Below, piece by piece: positions 1-11,577 of a stretch of 64,000 nucleotides of DNA (its first letter is position 1; each line of letters begins with the position of its first letter). Under the pieces are notes generated by a model. It was not told the origin of the DNA. It saw only the letters and a program-made list of their open reading frames with translations, and searched no databases. The stretch comes from Cloeon dipterum (lineage: Eukaryota > Arthropoda > Insecta > Ephemeroptera > Baetidae): assembly GCF_949628265.1 (NCBI RefSeq), contig NC_088789.1, positions 29,195,883 through 29,259,882 of the forward strand, given 5' to 3'. The translations under genes were made by a program, and so were the position numbers.

Positions 1-990
1 TTATATTAAATTAAAAATACCTCGAAATTGCTGCCGGTTGACTAACCACTTTTTGTGATCTCTGACATTGGGTAGCCAGTATTAGATCTCCCAACTGCTC
101 AAATATCTCACATTGCTTTGACACTCCTGAGAATGCCTCAACAATGCGAGCCAACGGGCAGGTTTAAAAACAGCTTAAAAATATATATGATTTGTGCTCA
201 AAGCTATTTTCACAAATAAAATTACGATCGTCTAAAATTCACAACATTTTTTCACACTTTTAGAAACAAAATTGTATTAGTCCTTGGATCATCATAATAA
301 TTAAATTACGCAGTCTCTTAAATAATTATGAAATTATTTAAATTCGTTAAATCTTACTTTTCTGTAAAAATATCAGGTTTCGTGGCCATGATTCTCTGGC
401 AGGCTGGAAGAGATGAATCCATTTAAGTAAATAATTTTTGTTTGAATAGTAGGTTACCATTTTTTAGAGAAATTGACGTTCTTTTTTAACTCAATGCGGA
501 CCGTTCCGCAAATCATTGCTACGCTGCAGGTTGCATAACAACACAGTTAAAATTGACGGTTTTTAGCTTCTTTAAAATAGAATTAATGTGAATAAATCTT
601 GTTCGTATTTTATTTATTGAAAAATTAAAATTAAGGTCCTTCTGTGAAGAAAACACAAATTGTCGCGTCCCAGAACACTTTTGTGGTCGTTGATGTGCCT
701 CTGACATTCGTGGTCACTGCAGAAAGGGCAGACATACCCGATGAGTTTTCAGAAAATTGTAAAACTGCTGAATCGCGTCTATTTAAAAGAAACGTTATCG
801 AACACTTGAGTTTTGATTAATGAAAAAAATAGATATTCTATTATTTTTCCTTGAATAATTTAATCGATCAAAGGGGTGTCTTATAGCATGTAAAATTATG
901 CAAATCTGTGCTTTTTACAATTAAATACATTTAAACGCTTAATATTTCTGCCGGTTGCATCTAATCAATCAACTTGTACCCCTTTTTCGT
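1..990. other. Upstream spacer of zinc-finger gene 1
   Basis: I see no gene here. The stretch is the left end of a duplicated spacer. A block at about 39-170 (CTGAGAATGCC then GCGAGCCAACGGGC) recurs at about 5516-5570, 43438-43590 and 57318-57460. The nine-copy element follows at 490-569. The only ORFs are short, AT-rich and not conserved between the spacer copies. Confidence 0.7.
490..569. repeat. Nine-copy conserved spacer element, copy 1
   Basis: Noncoding element with core GTTCCGC, then ATTGCTACGGTGCAGGTTGC, then an ACAACACAGTGAAAA-like stretch ending in TTTTTAGCTT. This copy reads GCGGACCGTTCCGC and GCTACGCTGCAGGTTGC. Further copies lie near 2908, 6933, 10465, 44842, 48414, 52047, 57866 and 60457, all in the same orientation. 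Confidence 0.75.
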
Positions 991-1100
991 TCTCATAGAT
1001 GGCGCGATGAATTTCTAACTAACCCTCCTTTGAAACGGCGCTGCGATCGCCTAGCCACCTTTCTGGGACCTTCCATTCAGGTTCAGGTGGTCTCTCTCAA
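991..1100 (+). promoter_or_regulatory. Promoter/5' UTR block of zinc-finger gene 1, CTCF-like core
   Basis: TCTCATAGATGGCGC sits at 991-1005, about 95 bp before the ATG, and matches the AGRTGGCGC core of insect CTCF sites. It is followed by GCGGCGCTGCGATCGCCTAG and the TTCCATTCAGG segment, which occur in front of all seven zinc-finger genes. That the motif is a binding site is inference. Confidence 0.55.
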
Positions 1101-2676
1101 ATGTCGTGTCAAAAGGCGCTGTGTTTGATTTGCGAGCTTCCGACGGCGGACGGCGCTGTCCTCGCTGTCCACGTGGACAAGGAGATATTGCAGACTTGGT
1201 TCTTGAACGTCTGCGGACGCGAGTTGGCCGAGGAAATCGAGGACGAGGACAAAATTTGCTACTTTTGCGCCTGGCAAGCCGAGTGAGTTTCTCACAGGAA
1301 TTAAGGAATTTCTATTATTTATATATTTATGGCATTTTCTCCTCAGGTTCCTCTGGAAATTCAATGGGATGAAAGACGAGTCTTTGGTTTGGTGGAATTT
1401 GGATTTGGACGATGCGGCAAAAGAGCTACGGAAGCATTACTTCGGTAAAAAATTTTTTTTTCAGTCTTTGTTCGAATAACTTGTGTGTTTAGAGGGGAAT
1501 ATTGAGCAATGTTGGGTGCAATTGGAAGAAGTCAATCTGCCCGAAGGCGAAGGAGATGAAATCGAAGAGGATGAGGTGGAATCGGAATCTGAGACATTAC
1601 TATCCAATATTTGTTCACAAAAGAAAAAATGTCTCTACTGTGGTAAACGCTATCAATTTTCGCAGAATTTGAAAAAGCATGTAAAGAAAACACACAAAAA
1701 TGCTATCAGATGTGAAAACCGTAATTGTGCCACTTATTTTTACTCAATCGAGGAAAGGGAAAAACACAATGAAGAAGTGCATGAAAAACCGACAGAACAG
1801 AAAATATTTCAATGTGATTTTTGTAGCAAGGAATTGATTGGAAATGATAAGCACGTCAAACATGTTCGTAATGTCCATCGAGAATATCCAGTCAAGTGCG
1901 CTTTTAAAGGCTGCGTCTCGTTTTTCAAAACTAATATTGAAATGAGGGCTCACTTTGACTATGTTCACGATGATACAAAAATGATTGATTGTGAATATTG
2001 CCATTTCAAAACAAGAAATAAACAAGCACTACAAACACATGTTGCCAGAAAACACAGAAGAGGAAAGAAATTCAAGTGTGAAAAATGCAGCAAAATGTTC
2101 CCAACCAGTTATGATTTATCCCAGCACGTGCAAAGAGTGCACTCATTAAAGAGCTGCCGATTTTGTAAATTAGATGTGTCAGTCGGTTATTTCACTCAAC
2201 ACGTTAGAAATCTGATCTGTGTTCGCTGTAAAAACAAGTTCCAGTGTTCAGGTTTGTACCAATCGCACCTAAAAAAGTGCAGGGAAACTTTGTTGAAATG
2301 TTCCAAGTGTCCTAAGAGCTTCACTCATAATTGTTTGCTCGTTAAACACGTGAAAAGGAAACATGGCAATCGCGAATGGCGTGGCTTGAAGGACAAAGCT
2401 CTCGGATTCAAGTGTGAACCCTGCAAAAGGTACTACAAAAGTGCGAAACTCTTGAAACAGCATTCGTTCAGGAAGCACAACCAAGCCAAATTGAAGCACT
2501 GTGCCCATTGCCAAAAGAGTTTCCATTTCACTTCTAATTTGATTAACCATCTCGCTAAGAAACACAATTTGTTTGAGCTTGAATTTGAATGTAATGCATG
2601 CAAAAAACAGTTTATTTCCAAAAGTTTTGTTTGCAAGCATATCAAGTCAACTCATTTGAAATATGCGAAAAACTAA
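1101..2676 (+). CDS. ZAD-C2H2 zinc-finger protein, array copy 1
   Basis: Predicted nuclear DNA-binding protein of 487 residues. Exons are 1101-1282, 1347-1444 and 1493-2676; the introns are 64 and 48 nt with GT-AG ends, and the phases join without a break. Exon 1 carries the ZAD-like zinc module (CLIC near residue 9, CYFC near residue 55). Exon 2 encodes a tryptophan-rich helix (FLWKFNG, LVWW, LDLDDAAKELRK). Exon 3 begins with an acidic stretch followed by about 12 fingers: mostly C-x2-C-x12-H-x4-H, two with C-x4-C spacing, and two ending in Cys (C2HC). ZAD domains of insect zinc-finger proteins dimerise; the target of this protein is unknown. The start is chosen because the ATG, its context and the upstream block are shared by all seven copies. 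The third finger is nearly identical to that of copy 6, suggesting conversion. Confidence 0.9.
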
Positions 2677-2810
2677 TTTGTGTGCAAAATCAACACTTTC
2701 ATTCGAAATGAGAAATTCAATGAGTTCAATAAGTACTATAATTCTCATTTGTTTCCGAATATATAAACCATATTGTAATTTAATCAATGTTGATGCCCCG
2801 GTATAAAGCC

Positions 2811-2816
2811 AATAAA
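2811..2816 (+). terminator. Polyadenylation signal, zinc-finger gene 1
   Basis: AATAAA about 135 nt after the stop codon. Paralogues have an equivalent signal at a similar distance. Confidence 0.6.
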
Positions 2817-2907
2817 ATTAATTAGTTGTTCAAATCTTATTTTTCTCTTTTTATATTTACCACAGTTAATCGTAATGGATACGGTTTAGAGACTTTAACG
2901 ACTTTTC

Positions 2908-2990
2908 ACTCAATGCAGACTGTTCCGCCAATGAATGCTACGGTAAAGGTTGCATAAAAACACAATGAAAATCTACAGTCTTCTTTAAAC
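2908..2990. repeat. Nine-copy conserved spacer element, copy 2
   Basis: The core GCAGACTGTTCCGCCAAT and CTACGGTAAAGGTTGCAT is recognisable, but this copy is more diverged. It is the only copy that precedes the intact ankyrin gene rather than a zinc-finger gene. Confidence 0.7.
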
Positions 2991-3319
2991 TATAGAATTA
3001 ATATACAGCATTCAATTTTAATATTTTATTAACAAATCACTATTATTAGTGTTATTTATAGCCTTTATTTCGATATAGAAAGAATAACACAATATTGTGA
3101 TTCATTTAACTAGAGCAAATATTTCTATTTAAATCTGGAATATATTTGGAAAAAGTTTCATTGTCGGACCGGTTTTTACTTGGCTTCGGAAGGAAGCAGT
3201 CCATCATTCGTCTTCAGAACCGCTTTGCAACAAGAGCTGTTGAATAGACAGACATTTCTAATAATTTCTGATTGCAGAAAAGTACTTTTCAGAGCTTCAA
3301 ATATATCAGATAAGGCAAA

Positions 3320-5244
3320 ATGTCGGAGAAAACAAACCTCCTGAAATCCGCCTGGTTGGACGACGTCGACACCTGTCGTCGGCTGATAGAGGCCGGCGCC
3401 GACGTCACCACCCTGACCGACGGGTTCGGCGCCACGGCGCTGCACTACGCGGCGCTGAACCCGGTCCACGGCAAAGAACTCGTGGACCTGTTCGTCTCGA
3501 AAGGACTCTGCGTGGAGAAAACGGATAGGAGAGGCCTTTTGCCGCTGCACCACGCCCTCAGAATGAAAAACCTGGAGGCCGCCAAGGAGCTGTTGCAGCA
3601 CCGGCGTGACAAGCGGAAGCACAGCAACCTGCTGCACTTTTCCGTGGCCGAAAACAACCTCGAATCCGCCCAAATCGTGCACAGACATGATGCCAGTTTG
3701 ATTTGTGAAATCGGGCATTTCGGAGAGAGTGTGGTGCACATCGGCGCCGCATTTGCCGACGAGCGGATGTGCAGGTGGCTTCTTGAAGAGGTGCGCGTAG
3801 ACGTGCACGCCCTGAGTCAGGAAAACGGAGCCTCCGTCCTGCACTGCGCCGCCCAAAACAAAAGGCACGGAGCGGATTTGGTAAAATTCTTTGCTGTCTG
3901 CGGATTGGACGTGAATGCGAGGGACAAAGGCGACCTGACGCCCCTGCACCATGCTCTCAAGGTGGAAAACCTGCAGGCCGCGCAGCAGCTGCTGGACCTC
4001 GGCGCAGACTTGAAGGTTGGAATTAAGTTTTTTTCTCGAAATAATTATCATATTTGTGATTTGGGGAGCTTCAAAACCCTAATTCTTTGCCGAAAAGTAT
4101 ATTTTTTTTCTATTATTTTATTAATCATACACATTTTTTTCAGGGACATGAGAATCTGCTCCACTTTTGCATCATATCAGGGAAGCTGCTGAGTGCCAAA
4201 TTCGTGCACGGAAAGGACGGAGAGCAGGTGAAAAGAAAGTCAGGAGGAAAAAACGCTCTTCACCTCGCTGCAGAGTTCGGCCCGCCGGAAATGAGTGAGT
4301 GGCTGATCAAGAATTTAGGCGTCAGCGTGCTCTCATTAGAAGAAAATAGAAAAAACACGGTCTTGCACTACGCCGCCATGAACAAAAGTCACGGCTGCGT
4401 ACTGGTGCGTTATTTCAATCAGTGCGGAATTTACGTGAACGCTTTTAACGCACACCAAATGACGTCGCTGCACTTTGCGCTGGGCAGCGGAAACGTAGAT
4501 GCTGCGCAAGTGCTCATTGAACTCGGTGCCAGTTGGACGGTGCAGCAGTTGGGGAGAAATCTTGCCCACTTTTGCGCCCAGCAGAACCAACTGCACAGCC
4601 TGATCTTCCTGCACCTGCAGAACTGCGACCTCTTCACGCAAAAAGGTCCGCACGGAGAAACAGCCCTTCACGTCGCCGCTCAGTTCGCTGACCCTGACGT
4701 TTGCCAGTGGCTGATCACGAAAAAAGGGGCCGACGTGAGCGCCTCTTGCGGAGGGAGGAGCGTCCTGCACCTCGCGGCCTTGAACAAGCTGCACGGAAAG
4801 CAACTGGTGCGTCATTTTGCCTCTTTTAAATTGAATATTGACGGGAAATCATCCTCGGGGAAAACTCCGCTTCACTTTGCTCTTGAATGTGGGAATATCG
4901 CAGCCGCCGCAGAGCTGCTCGAACTTGGCGCTGATTTCAGGGTGAAATTCGGCGGCGGGTTCAACCTGCTGCATTTCTGCGTGGCCGAGAAGCGGCTGGA
5001 CAGCGCCAAATTCGTGCACGAAAAGGACGAGCGGATGATCCACGAATTGGGGAGAGGGAGGGAAAGCTCGCTGCACATCGCGGCCGAGGGCGGAGATCTG
5101 GAGGTGTGTCGCTGGGTGGTCCAGCAGGGTGTCGATGACGTCCATGCCCGGAACGAAGAGGGGAAGTCGGCGATCGACTATGCCGCCAGCAGGGAATTGA
5201 AGCAGTTTTTAACTGCTTGTGAAGCGGGCTCCACGCAGATCTGA
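3320..5244 (+). CDS. Ankyrin-repeat protein, 18 repeats in a four-repeat super-unit
   Basis: Predicted scaffold protein of 598 residues made almost entirely of ankyrin repeats. Exons are 3320-4015 and 4144-5244, joined in phase 0 across a 128-nt intron (AAG|GTTGGA to TTTTTCAG|GGA). I count 18 repeats. They fall in a repeating order of four types: LLHFxVAE, then GExxLHxAAxF with CRWL, then SVLHxAAxNKxHG, then TPLHxAL with AAQxLLxLGAD. This order recurs about four and a half times, so the gene grew by duplicating a tetrad. There is no signal peptide, membrane helix or other domain, so cytosolic or nuclear location is likely and partners are unknown. The coding region is clearly richer in GC than its flanks, which produces long antisense ORFs. 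Truncated 3' copies lie at 42017 and 56117. Confidence 0.9.
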
Positions 5245-5434
5245 ATTTGTGTTAATTATTAAGGAACATAAACTTTATATATGCAATTTTTTTAGATCTT
5301 GCTACACCTTCTGATTTGATAGAAAATATAACTTGGAATACTTTTAAAAAGCAAAAAATGATTATTAAATCCACAGTGAATGTTAAAACAGCCTCCTGAT
5401 ATGGTTCTTGTTTAATGTTTATTTGATATTGTAC

Positions 5435-5440
5435 AATAAA
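5435..5440 (+). terminator. Polyadenylation signal, ankyrin gene
   Basis: AATAAA about 190 nt after the stop. The same 3' flank, including ACAATAAAACC, is retained behind both truncated ankyrin copies. Confidence 0.55.
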
Positions 5441-5515
5441 ACCAAGGAGGAACGATTGACTTTTGATTATTTTCTGGTTTGAATGGCCACTTAATCTAAG
5501 ATTTTGTATACAAGT

Positions 5516-5870
5516 TGCCTGAGAATGCCTTAATAATGCGAGCCAACGGGCTAGTTTAAACAGCTAAAAATTGATGATTTGTGCTCCTTCGAAAACCTCA
5601 TAGGTACTTTCACAAATAAATTGTCAATCGTCTAAAATTAACAACATTTTTTCACGCTTTTAGAAATAAAATCCTTGGATTTATTTCTACAGACAAAGGA
5701 AATAGATCCTGAAAAATGCGAAGCTGTTTTGAGCTCCAGTAGATATAATATGTGATATTAAAATAATAATTAAATAACGCTGTCTCTTAAATAATTATAT
5801 CATTAAACTTTCTTTTCTGTAAAAATCATTGATTAATTTTTATATCAGGTATTATGGCCATGACACTCTC
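5516..5870. repeat. Duplicated spacer block
   Basis: GCGAGCCAACGGGC followed by TTGATGATTTGTGCTCCTTC, AACATTTTTTCACGC and GAGCTCCAGTAGATATAATA. The same series occurs at about 43560-43640 with 44510-44640, and at about 57430-57660. No gene is seen between 5245 and 5896. Confidence 0.65.
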
Positions 5871-5896
5871 TGTGACAGACTAAGAAGAGAGAAACC

Positions 5897-6795
5897 AATT
5901 GAACTAGAGCGTTCATCGGGAGCGGGAATTAACGGGACTCCAGGATTTTCCCGTCTCTCCCGGTACCGCGGGAGCCTCCATCGTTGACCGGGAGCGGGAC
6001 AGGAAAGTACTGGGAGTGTAAAGTTAAACCCGATCGGTACTGACGGGAGAGCTACAAAATCGATTTTTTTTTTAGATTTATGTCAAATTAATTTTATGTT
6101 CATTGAATTTATTGTATCACTGTTTTTATAGTTCTGTTTTGCTAGAATGATTTCTCGCTGCGAAAGCAAAATGAAAAAATTTGCCACTCCATGTTTGGCA
6201 CGCTTACGTGGGCGTTATGTTCCACAGAGCGGTGGAGGTTGTTCCTTGCGTCCTTCTGTCAGGAGGGAAAGAAGGAAACCTACTTGCATTTTCCAGGGAT
6301 TTCACCAAAGTATACAATAGTTTGGAAATCATCAGTAATCATCGCCAATTTAATCCGTATATAGTGTATATTTATGATATGATAAAAAATGGCCTATTTT
6401 ATCATAAATATGAATTATCTTCTGACTTTTGAAATTTTGGTTTCATGCGCTTCATGCTACAAGCCATTTTGTAATTATAATAGCAGCGATTTGAAAATTA
6501 AAAAATTTAACATGTACGCAGCAAGCCTGTAAAACAAGCTGCAAACCCTCTTTTAAGAAACTTGCTATTTTGTAAAATAACAATTTTGTTGACCTAATAA
6601 TCACCCAATTTTATTAATGCTATTTTAAAAGACCGGGAGTCACCGGGAGTGCTCCCATGAAATTGAGAACCGGGACAAGACGGGGAGCGAGTATTCACCA
6701 AATCTCGGGAGGCGGGTCAAAACCGGGAGTAATAATGCGGGACAAGACAGGAGCGGGAGCAGCTTTGCTTTCCCGATGAACGCTCTAAATTGAAC
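5897..6795. mobile_element. Non-autonomous hAT-like DNA transposon
   Basis: The element (5905-6787, 883 bp) begins TAGAGCGTTCATCGGGA and ends with its exact reverse complement. It is flanked by a perfect 8-bp direct repeat, AATTGAAC, at 5897-5904 and 6788-6795. An 8-bp target duplication with a TAGAG-type terminus is the hAT superfamily signature. Many CGGGAG/CTCCCG motifs lie in the subterminal 150 bp at each end, as expected for transposase-binding repeats. The only ORF (6181-6432, 83 residues) resembles nothing I know, so I call it non-autonomous. Confidence 0.9.
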
Positions 6796-6932
6796 ATCGT
6801 AATTTTTAAATTGGACCAAGGGATGTTAAATATTCATTAAAAAATGTCCCGTGTACTGAGTGTAAAATCTACAAAATAAATTGTACCACTAGTTAATCGT
6901 AAGAATAACTTTTTAGTAAATTTAGCGTCTCT

Positions 6933-7017
6933 TCACTCAAAGCAGACTGTTCCGCCAATCATTGCTACGGTGCAGGTTGCATAACAACACAGTGAACATC
7001 GACGGCTTTTAGCTTCA
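6933..7017. repeat. Nine-copy conserved spacer element, copy 3
   Basis: Well-preserved copy containing GCAGACTGTTCCGCCAATCA, CTACGGTGCAGGTTGCATAA and CAACACAGTGAACATCGACG, about 540 bp before zinc-finger gene 2. Confidence 0.8.
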
Positions 7018-7441
7018 TACTAGAATTAATTAAAAAAAAGGTATTGTTCATTTAATGTTTAATAAAAAGCTCTCCACGTCTGAGGTCAAATTTGTAGCCG
7101 CCTCTGATATTGCTGCCTGCTGGAGCCTTTTGTTCGGCGAGAGAAAGGAACAACACACCCAAAGGTGTATGCATTCAAAGAACTGCGAAAGCTCCTGGCT
7201 CGCGTCTCTCAAAGGAACCTGTATCAAAAACTTGAGATTTGATGAAAACCAATTTAGATAATATGTTATTTTTTGTCCTTCAAATTTTAATAGATTTGTT
7301 GCTGTTATTCCACTCACTTTATCAAAAGGTTTTAGAGCATAAAATATATTATGCGAAAACTATGCTTTTTAAAATTAATAAATTAAAAAATGAGGATCAT
7401 GCTGCCGATAGCATCTAATTAATAAACTTGTAGCCCTTTCC

Positions 7442-7552
7442 TTCCCATAGATGGTGCGATGAACTAATATCTAACCCATCTTTGGAGCGGCGCTGCGATC
7501 GCCTAGCCACCTTTCTGGAACCTTCCATTCAGGTTCAGGTGGTCTCTCTCAA
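7442..7552 (+). promoter_or_regulatory. Promoter/5' UTR block of zinc-finger gene 2, CTCF-like core
   Basis: TTCCCATAGATGGTGC (one mismatch to AGATGGCGC) at 7442-7457, then GCGGCGCTGCGATCGCCTAG and the conserved segment up to the ATG. Confidence 0.5.
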
Positions 7553-9105
7553 ATGTCGTGTCAAAAGGCGCTCTGCATGATCTGCGAGCGTCCAACGGCG
7601 GACGGCGCTGTTCTCGCTGTCCACGTGGACAAGGAGAAAATGCAGAATTGGTTTCTCAACGTCTGTGAGTACGAGTTGATCGAGGAAATCCAAGACGAGG
7701 ACCTGATTTGCTACTTTTGCGCCTGGCAAGCCGAGTGAGTTTCTCACAGGAATTTCAGGAATTTCTTGAATTTAAGAAATTTTCCCTAAGGTTTCTATGG
7801 AATTTCAACGGAATTTCCGATGAGGCTTTGGTTTGGTGGAATTTTGAATTGGACAATGCAGCAAGAGAGCTGCGGAAGAATTACTTCGGTAAAAAATATG
7901 TTTATTTATTATTATCGTTTTTTATAATATTATCTGTGTTTTCAGAGGGAAATACTGAGCAATGTTGGGTGCAATTGGAAGAGGTCGATCTGCCCGAAGG
8001 TCGAGAAGATGCAACCAGAAAAGAAATGGAATCTGAGACACAATCAAATATTTGTTCAGAGAAGAAAAAATGTCTATACTGTGGTAAACAATTTATATTC
8101 TCTCACAGTTTGTCGAAGCACGTAAAGAAAACACACAAAAATGCTATCAGATGTGAATACTATAAATGTGCCACATATTTTCACACAATCGTGGAAAGGG
8201 AAAAACACAACGAGGAAGTACACGAAAACCCGAGAGAACTGAAAATATTCAAATGCGAATTTTGTAGCAAGGAATTCATTGGATATCGTAAAATCAACAA
8301 TCATGTTCGTAATGTCCATCGTGAATTTCCAGTTAAGTGCGCTTTTCGTGGCTGCGTCTCGTTTTTCAAATCTGATATCGAAATGAGGACTCACTTTGAC
8401 TCTCTTCACGATGATGCGAAAATGATTGATTGTGAATATTGTCATTTCAAAACAAGAAATAAAAAAGCTCTACAAGCACATGTTGCTAGGAAACACAACA
8501 CAGGAAAGAAATTCAAGTGTGACAAATGCAGCAAAATGTTTCCAACCAATTCTGATTTATCCCAGCACGTGCAAAGAGTGCACGCATTAAAGCGCTGCCG
8601 ATTTTGTAAATTAGTTGTGTCAGTCGGTTATTTCGCTCAACACATTAGAAAGTTGTCCTGCTTTCGCTGTAAAAATGAATTTCTGTGTTCAGGTTCGTAC
8701 CAATCGCACCTACAAAAGTGCAGGGAAACTTTGTTCAAATGTGCCAAGTGTCCAAAGAGGTTTCAATGGTCTTCTAAGCTTGCTTGCCACTTCAAAAGAA
8801 AACATGGAAATCGCGAATGGCGTGGTTTGGAGCACAAAGCTATTGGATTCAAATGTGAACCCTGCAAAATGTGCTTCAAGAGTGCGAAACTTTTAAAACT
8901 GCATATTAACAGGATGCACAACCAATCCAATTTGAAGCTCTGTGCCCATTGCCCTCAAAGTTTCGTTTTCACCACTAACTTGATTAACCATCTCGCTATG
9001 AAACACAATTTGTTGGAGCTTGAATTTGAATGTGATGCATGCAAAAAACAGTTAATTTCCAAACGTTCTCTTCGCAAGCATATCATGTCAATTCATTTCA
9101 AATAA
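7553..9105 (+). CDS. ZAD-C2H2 zinc-finger protein, array copy 2
   Basis: Exons 7553-7734, 7791-7888 and 7946-9105 give 479 residues. The ZAD (CMIC, CYFC) and the linker exon (FLWNFNGISDEALVWW) are intact. The acidic region before the fingers is shorter than in copy 1. There are about 12 fingers with all zinc ligands present, including the two C2HC fingers (CRFC...SC and CFRC...KC). It differs from its paralogues mainly at helix positions that contact DNA, for example finger 5 reads NKKALQA where copy 4 reads KKSDLQN. It is the last zinc-finger gene before the array is interrupted by the oppositely oriented receptor phosphatase cluster. Confidence 0.9.
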
Positions 9106-9281
9106 ACGAAAATTTAAAATGTGTGGAAAATTATCGCTATTACTAAACTGAGGAAACATTTGCTACAAATTCATGAATTTCAATTTGTCCTTTCATTCTC
9201 ATTCCTTTCTTAGTATATAGCATTGTAATTGTATCATAGTTGCTTTCAAATATTTGAATTGATATTATGTAGTATACAGTC

Positions 9282-9287
9282 AATAAA
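9282..9287 (+). terminator. Polyadenylation signal, zinc-finger gene 2
   Basis: AATAAA about 180 nt after the stop, in a 3' flank shared with zinc-finger genes 5 and 7. Confidence 0.55.
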
Positions 9288-9924
9288 ACTTATAAAAGAT
9301 CATTAACGAAATCTATTTCTTTATTTAGAATAAATACACTCTACTATCTCAACAAACCCAACAAAATTACGCTCTATACCTCAAAACACAGGTTTTTCAG
9401 TATTTAACAATTCCTGTTTTTGATCAAAAAACGTTTCAAGTGTCTAAAAACGAGATCAAAAAGCAATTTTCTAAATACGCTTAATGCTGCTCTGTTGTTC
9501 ACTTTACAGTGTAAATATTACATTTGTATCGAATAAATGATTACTTTTTTCCCAAAATATGACAGAATAAGACACCAGAGCCGAATTAAAGGTTTATAAA
9601 TATTTCAAATAGACGAAGTTTTTATATAAATTTTTTTGTGTTCAATATTGACGGTCTCTGAGCTGATTTTACTAAATAATTGGCGTGGCACAAAAATATT
9701 TATTATGGATTTTGTAACCATTTCAGATATTTAAGCCGTTTAATAGTTCTAGCTTAAAATTGCAATATTTGAGATTTGAGCTCATTTGAAACCTCAAAGA
9801 GGTTTGAAACGAACAAAATAGTTGACCGTATAAAACGCACAATATTTTTCCAATCTCTTGGTCCTTGTAAATAAATCTCTATCCACGACTATAAAATAAA
9901 TCTCAACAGCATTTTTTTTTGTTT

Positions 9925-10165
9925 GAACCTCTGCTCACTCAGCGTTTTCCGTGAGCTATGAGCTCACCAGGTCCCAATAACAATGCCAAGCGGATACTAA
10001 TGGAGCCGCAAAAGAGCTTGAGCCTAATGTGGCCATCTTTTCGCCTCCCCGCACCGAGGTCTTTTATTGAAACGCCAGACATTTGTCCCTAAAGCCACTT
10101 GATAGGTGCGAAAACCACCAATTGGCGAGTCGGCGCCGAAACACGGTTCCCACTGCTTACCGCAC
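9925..10165. repeat. SINE-like dispersed repeat, copy a
   Basis: Core CCGCACCGAGGTCTTTTATT, then GAAACGCCAGACATTTGTCC, then GGTGCGAAAA and GGCGAGTCGGCGCC. The same core recurs at about 21975, 33706, 43286, 47990, 51370, 55205, 57170 and 63615. Two of these lie outside the zinc-finger units, so it is dispersed rather than only tandem. I see no clear A/B box or tail. Confidence 0.6.
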
Positions 10166-10464
10166 CTGAAAAAATTGATAAAAATACAAAGCTGTTTTGG
10201 ACTCCAGTGAACTTTTGCATATTAAAATATGAAATAAATTACGCAGTCTCCTAAATAATTAAAAATGATTTAAACTCCATCAATATTTGTTTTCTGTCTA
10301 ATTAATATATTAACTTTGATTTCAGGTATTGCTTGGTTAGCGAATCAGGCTTGAAGAGAGGAATCCATCGCTGATATTAAAATTTTTAACTTTAATGCAC
10401 CGGCTATTTAATATTTAGTCCAAAATGTCCTGAGTGCTTAATCGTACTGGCTACCTTTTGGCGT

Positions 10465-10553
10465 CTTTTCACTCGATGCAGACTGTTATGCCAAGCATTA
10501 CTACGGCGCAGGTGGCATAACAACACAGCGAAAATCGCCAGTTTTTAGCTTAC
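10465..10553. repeat. Nine-copy conserved spacer element, copy 4
   Basis: Copy reading GATGCAGACTGTTATGCCAA and ACTACGGCGCAGGTGGCATA. No zinc-finger gene follows it; the array unit is broken off about 0.5-1 kb further on. Confidence 0.7.
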
Positions 10554-11577
10554 ATTATAGAGTTATCAAAAAACCCTGATCACGTTATATTTAATAAAAA
10601 AGAATTAAAATCAGTGTCCTATTGTGCAGAGAACACAGCTCGCCGCGTCCCAAGGACCCTTTTTAGTCTTCGATGTGCATCTGATATTGCTGCTTGCCGA
10701 ATCTCTGCGCGGCGATAATTAGGACCAAAACAACTTAAAACAAAATATATGGATGAGAATCCAAGAGCGGTTCTTGCGTGATTTTTTACGCACGCCCAGC
10801 ATCGCACCGAAGTCAATACATTATTGTCAAGCACAAAAAGCGGTCGGCTGCAAAGGAAAATTCTGATCTGCGAGAGACACTGTTTTAATTGTGAAGCAGC
10901 GCGCCCCCTTTTGATGCACGGACTAAACACCCTCGGAGGGTGCTGCGTTGCAAGCTCGTCTTTATGTTACAGTTGAAGCGATAGCGCTTTAGATCTAACA
11001 AATCGTGCTACACCGCTGTTAACTATTTATTTGATGAATTAATTAATTAATTTTATGGCTGCACCTCCCCAGGACGGCACGCGACGATTGCTTGGGTTTG
11101 GCTCTAAAATTCGCCACTTTGCCGATTTTTTTCTCGGAAAAATCAGAAACGGGTCCGTTGCAGTTGCCAGATTTGTACAAATTTGATGTGTAGAATTTGA
11201 ATCGTGTGAAGAATTTTGACTTCTGAAATAATTTTAAAATAAAGGGCAAATTTTGATCAAATATTTAAAATTTAACAAACACACAGGAATTGGTTTATAA
11301 GTTAAAATTAAAATATACTAGGTGGAAGAAAAATGTTACCTAGCCAAATTTAATCATGTTTTTCTTCTCTCTGTGCAGAAGTGTCGCATTTGAATTCGAG
11401 TCGTGTGCCCAGTCTTCGAGAGGATCGTAAATCTCCGGGCCAGGTAAAAAGAACGAAGCCTCTCGAACGTTTAAAAAACTAAATATAATTTTCCTCGCAG
11501 TTCCACGGAGGCGAGGAGGAAGAAAAGCAACAAATTCGTCACTCCTCTGTCAGGGCTAGCAGAAGAAGAGCAGCTTG
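10554..11577. other. Broken end of a zinc-finger spacer unit; possible 5' UTR exon
   Basis: Up to about 10700 this matches the spacers before other zinc-finger genes (CATCTGATATTGCTGC). Beyond that it is unique. At 11390-11440 a GC-richer stretch ends CCGGGCCAG|GTAAAA, and CCTCGCAG|TTCCACGG follows at about 11500. This is a convincing GT-AG pair for a noncoding first exon leading to the ZAD-like exon at 11578. Confidence 0.4.

Noticed and set aside
1106..1372. Arg/Gly-rich ORF in another frame over the ZAD exons (also at 45514, 52665 and 58574)
   Set aside because: Out-of-frame reading of the conserved ZAD exon; it runs through the donor site and changes after it in each copy.
3176..4051. 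Antisense ORF of 291 codons opposite ankyrin exon 1
   Set aside because: Shadow of a GC-rich repeat-coding exon; it follows the ankyrin periodicity and has no splice or promoter support. The antisense ORFs at 4336-4815 and 4849-5145 were rejected for the same reason.
6181..6432. Possible transposase ORF inside the hAT-like element
   Set aside because: Only 83 codons, no DDE-type or zinc-finger motif, and ordinary AT-rich composition.
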